A stretch of 64,000 bases of DNA from Nitrospirillum amazonense. GTDB taxonomy: Bacteria; Pseudomonadota; Alphaproteobacteria; Azospirillales; Azospirillaceae. Below are positions 61,867 through 64,000 of this stretch, one piece after another (within the stretch, counting starts at the first letter, position 1; the number at the start of each line of letters is the position of its first letter). The notes under the pieces were generated by a model. That model did no database searches, was not told where the DNA came from, and worked only from the letters and a program-made list of their open reading frames with translations. Both the position numbers and the translations under genes were made by a program. The DNA is taken from contig NZ_VITV01000003.1 in the NCBI RefSeq assembly GCF_007828035.1, positions 372,001-436,000 of the forward strand, given 5' to 3'.

Positions 61867-62508
61867 TCAGGTGGGCGTCGGCCTCACCGCCACGATGGGC
61901 GGCAGTTGGGTGACGCCCAAGCCCAGGGCGCGCAAGGCGGCCTCGTCCCGCGGCTGCCGGGGGCCGCCGGTCTGCCGCAGGGCGTTCAGGTCTATGCCCG
62001 TGGCCTGGCGCACCCGCTCCACCACCGCCGGCGGCGCGTCCGGGCCGGCGCTGAAGTCGAAGACAGCTTCCGGCGTCACCAGGCGCTTGGGCGCGGCCGC
62101 CAACCACCACACGCAGGGGCCGGCGCAAGGGCCGTCGATAATGACGGTGATGCCCCGGTCGACGATGGTTTGCGCCAGGTCGGCCGCCGCCTGCGCGTCA
62201 CCGCCCCCTTGCGACCAGATCACCAGCGTCTGGGCATCGACCGACGTGATGCGGGCGATAGTGTCCCGCATCACCGTGGTCTTGGCCTCGCCATGGGCGC
62301 ATACCAGATTCTGCCCGCCAACGCCCACGCCAGCGCCCTTCGCGTTGGGTCGGTGGCCATAACTCCAGCAATTCAGAACCTGCTGGATAATGGGATCGGT
62401 CTCGCCGGGGCGCGCGGGCGGAAGGAAGTCGGCCCGGGCCGGCATATCGCCGGCCGCCAGCGCCACCAGAACACCAAGCGCGAGGACAAGTCGAGGAAAG
62501 AGAGCCAT
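61867..62508 (-). CDS. Exported ClpP/crotonase-fold-like protein
   Basis: A 213-residue protein with a signal peptide (LVLALGVLVALAAGDMPARA). The middle part, VIWSQGGGDAQAAADLAQTI then VDRGITVIIDGPCAGPCVWW, follows the ClpP/SppA-like layout (SxGGxxxxAxxLAxxI ... GxCxSxC). The position of the usual catalytic Ser, between the two Cys in GPCAGPCVW, is Gly, so a serine peptidase is unlikely; the two Cys may form a disulfide. Function unknown. It converges with the XRE regulator (15-base gap). Confidence 0.75.
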   Translation of the reverse strand: MALFPRLVLALGVLVALAAGDMPARADFLPPARPGETDPIIQQVLNCWSYGHRPNAKGAGVGVGGQNLVCAHGEAKTTVMRDTIARITSVDAQTLVIWSQGGGDAQAAADLAQTIVDRGITVIIDGPCAGPCVWWLAAAPKRLVTPEAVFDFSAGPDAPPAVVERVRQATGIDLNALRQTGGPRQPRDEAALRALGLGVTQLPPIVAVRPTPT

Positions 62509-62598
62509 GGCTGCTGTCCGGGCGGGAATGAACGGGATTGACCTTATATGGCGGCGGGGCCCGGTATTCCAACGGAATGCCCCGTCACCGGCTGTCGC

Positions 62599-64000
62599 TC
62601 AGGCGCCAGCCTCCGCCAAGGCGGGGCCTTGGACCACCACCGCGCCTTTGCGGCCCAGGACCTTGGCCAAGCCGTCCAGGCGGCGCTGCACGGCATCACC
62701 ATCCAGCATGGCGGCGTCGCGGGGCAACAGCAGGGTCAAGGTGTCCGGCGTCAGCCGCAAGGCCGTGCGCTGCAGCAGCGTGGCGGCGCCACCCGTCAGC
62801 GTATGGGCCAGGCGCAACGCCAGTCCCACGATCATGGCCCGGCTCAGCTGTGCCTCCGACAGCAGGGTGCGGGTCAGACCCAGGGGCTGGCCGTCCATGG
62901 TGCCGGCATAGCGCACGAAGGAGGCCAGCGCCAGGAAGGCGCGTTCGGCATGGTCGGCGCCGGCGAACGGCATGCGCAGCACCCGCAGATAGGCGTGCTC
63001 GGCGCGATAGTCGGGATGTTCCGACCACCCCAGGTCGGACAGCAGGCAGGCGGCGGTGCGCAGGCGTGCGGCCGCCTCATCCTCGCCGGCGAACAAGGGG
63101 GCCGTCCATTGCGTCAGGGTGGCGGCCTCGCCGAACCGGCCCAGCCGCTCCGCCACCTGGGTACAGCTGTCGATCAGGGGGTCGCGCCGCCGCTCCTCCG
63201 CCGACAGCTGGTCGAACAGGAAGCCTTCGCGTAGTCCGTAGGCGGAAAAGACCACGTTGGACGGCTGCACGGTGCGCAGCACCCGCTCCATAACCAGGGC
63301 CGCCATGGGCAGTGTTTCCAGCCGGCGGCGGGAAACGCCCGGCATCTTCTCCAACGAGGCGCGGCTTTGCCGCCCGACCAGGCCGGCGAAGTCGGCCATA
63401 ACCCGGGCATCGACCACGTAGTGATGGATAATGTGCAGTGGGTGGCCCGTCTGTTCCATATGCATCTTGGCCAGCGCGCGCCAGCCGCCGCCCACGGGGT
63501 GGAAGTCCCGCCCGCGGCCATCCAGGGCCCACGGCAGCTTGGCCAGTTGGGCGTCGATCAGTTTGGCCGCCGATCCCGGCTTGCCCTCCACCGCCTCGAT
63601 CAGACGCAGGGGCCCCAACGGCAAGGTCGCCTGGCGGCCGATGAGGCCCTTGTCCAGCGTCACCAGCTCCAGGCTGCCCCCGCCCAGGTCGCCCATCAGG
63701 CCATCAGCGCCAGGCGTGCCCGACAGCACACCCATGGCGGACAGCCGCGCCTCCTCCTCGCCCGCCAGCACGGTGACGGGAACGCCGGTCAGCGCCTCCA
63801 CCTCCGCCACGAACTTCGGGCCATCCTTGGCGTCGCGCACGGCGGCGGTCGCCAGGATGTCCACCCGCCCCACCTGCATGCCCTCGATCAAGCGGCGGAA
63901 ACGGGCCAGATTGGACAAGGCCAGCTTCACGCCCTCGGGGTGCAGCTTGCCGGTCTTCTCCACCGACCGGCCCAATCCGCACATGATCTTCTCGTTGAAG
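62599..64000 (-). CDS. ppx: Ppx/GppA phosphatase, 5' end outside the window
   Basis: At least 467 residues, continuing past the right edge. Upstream of the in-window ATG at 63984 the frame still reads FNEKI, and FNEKIMCGLGR is the usual Ppx/GppA segment after the first phosphate motif, so that ATG is not the start. Present: ILATAAVRDAKDG, VLAGEEEARLSAMG, MGDLGGGSLELV (phosphate-2 motif), and the helical HD-like region and C-terminal domain. Hydrolyses polyphosphate or pppGpp; which one is not evident. Sits after the exported ClpP-like gene on the same strand, 90 bases apart. Confidence 0.93.
   Translation of the reverse strand, partial: FNEKIMCGLGRSVEKTGKLHPEGVKLALSNLARFRRLIEGMQVGRVDILATAAVRDAKDGPKFVAEVEALTGVPVTVLAGEEEARLSAMGVLSGTPGADGLMGDLGGGSLELVTLDKGLIGRQATLPLGPLRLIEAVEGKPGSAAKLIDAQLAKLPWALDGRGRDFHPVGGGWRALAKMHMEQTGHPLHIIHHYVVDARVMADFAGLVGRQSRASLEKMPGVSRRRLETLPMAALVMERVLRTVQPSNVVFSAYGLREGFLFDQLSAEERRRDPLIDSCTQVAERLGRFGEAATLTQWTAPLFAGEDEAAARLRTAACLLSDLGWSEHPDYRAEHAYLRVLRMPFAGADHAERAFLALASFVRYAGTMDGQPLGLTRTLLSEAQLSRAMIVGLALRLAHTLTGGAATLLQRTALRLTPDTLTLLLPRDAAMLDGDAVQRRLDGLAKVLGRKGAVVVQGPALAEAGA

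Noticed and set aside
1-64000. CRISPR arrays, insertion sequences, integrases, prophage
   Set aside because: No regularly spaced repeats, no transposase or integrase frame, and no phage structural genes were seen.

Overview
This is a 64 kb piece of a high-GC alphaproteobacterial chromosome, most likely from the Rhodospirillales (an Azospirillaceae-type organism such as Nitrospirillum, Niveispirillum or Azospirillum). That placement is inference. It rests on the GC-rich codon use, the gene rows infA-maf-rng-yacG-tRNA-Phe and dnaB-alr-mlaE-mlaF / radA-cvpA-purF, and the large number of hybrid histidine kinases and c-di-GMP enzymes. I see no phage, transposase, integrase or CRISPR array; nearly all of the window looks like stable chromosome.

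Layout. 0-4 kb: a TonB-dependent outer-membrane receptor faces a LacI-type repressor, with a 12-bp perfect palindrome between them. 4.2-5.5 kb: a YegD-like Hsp70. 5.5-9.3 kb: a cluster of small stress and envelope proteins (entericidin-like lipoprotein, membrane protein, DUF883, DUF2383 four-helix bundle, SYLF, CsbD, DUF3309). 9.6-16.2 kb: a 1457-residue hybrid histidine kinase, a TetR regulator and a membrane diguanylate cyclase. 16.3-23.3 kb: metabolic genes (thioesterase, CoA-transferase, dienelactone hydrolase, SDR, Lrp regulator facing alanine dehydrogenase, cupin). 23.3-33.2 kb: more signalling (GGDEF-EAL protein, receiver, two hybrid kinases), a MucR-like protein without zinc finger and a pentapeptide-repeat protein. 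33.3-40.1 kb: an M16 protease divergent from a pqiA-pqiA-pqiB-pqiC lipid-transport operon in which PqiA is split into two genes. 40.3-43.9 kb: a chemoreceptor, a DUF3833 lipoprotein and a DUF5694-like protein.

43.9-64 kb is mostly housekeeping: tRNA-Phe, yacG, rng, maf and infA on the minus strand; a nuclease; cysQ; cfa; dnaB preceded by a cluster of DnaA-box-like sequences; alr; mlaE-mlaF; radA; cvpA; purF. The row mlaF/radA is split by a minus-strand pair (an uncharacterised STAS/SEC14-like protein and an exported amidohydrolase). A paralogue of that STAS-like protein sits just after purF. The right end holds an XRE-type regulator with two matched operator-like inverted repeats, an exported ClpP/crotonase-fold protein lacking the usual serine, and ppx/gppA running off the edge.

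The most promising under-described items are the STAS-like paralogue pair, the zinc-finger-less MucR-like protein, the XRE regulator with its twin operators, the DnaA boxes before dnaB, and the stress-protein cluster. Start codons were re-chosen by Shine-Dalgarno match and family length where possible. All family assignments are by eye, without database searches.
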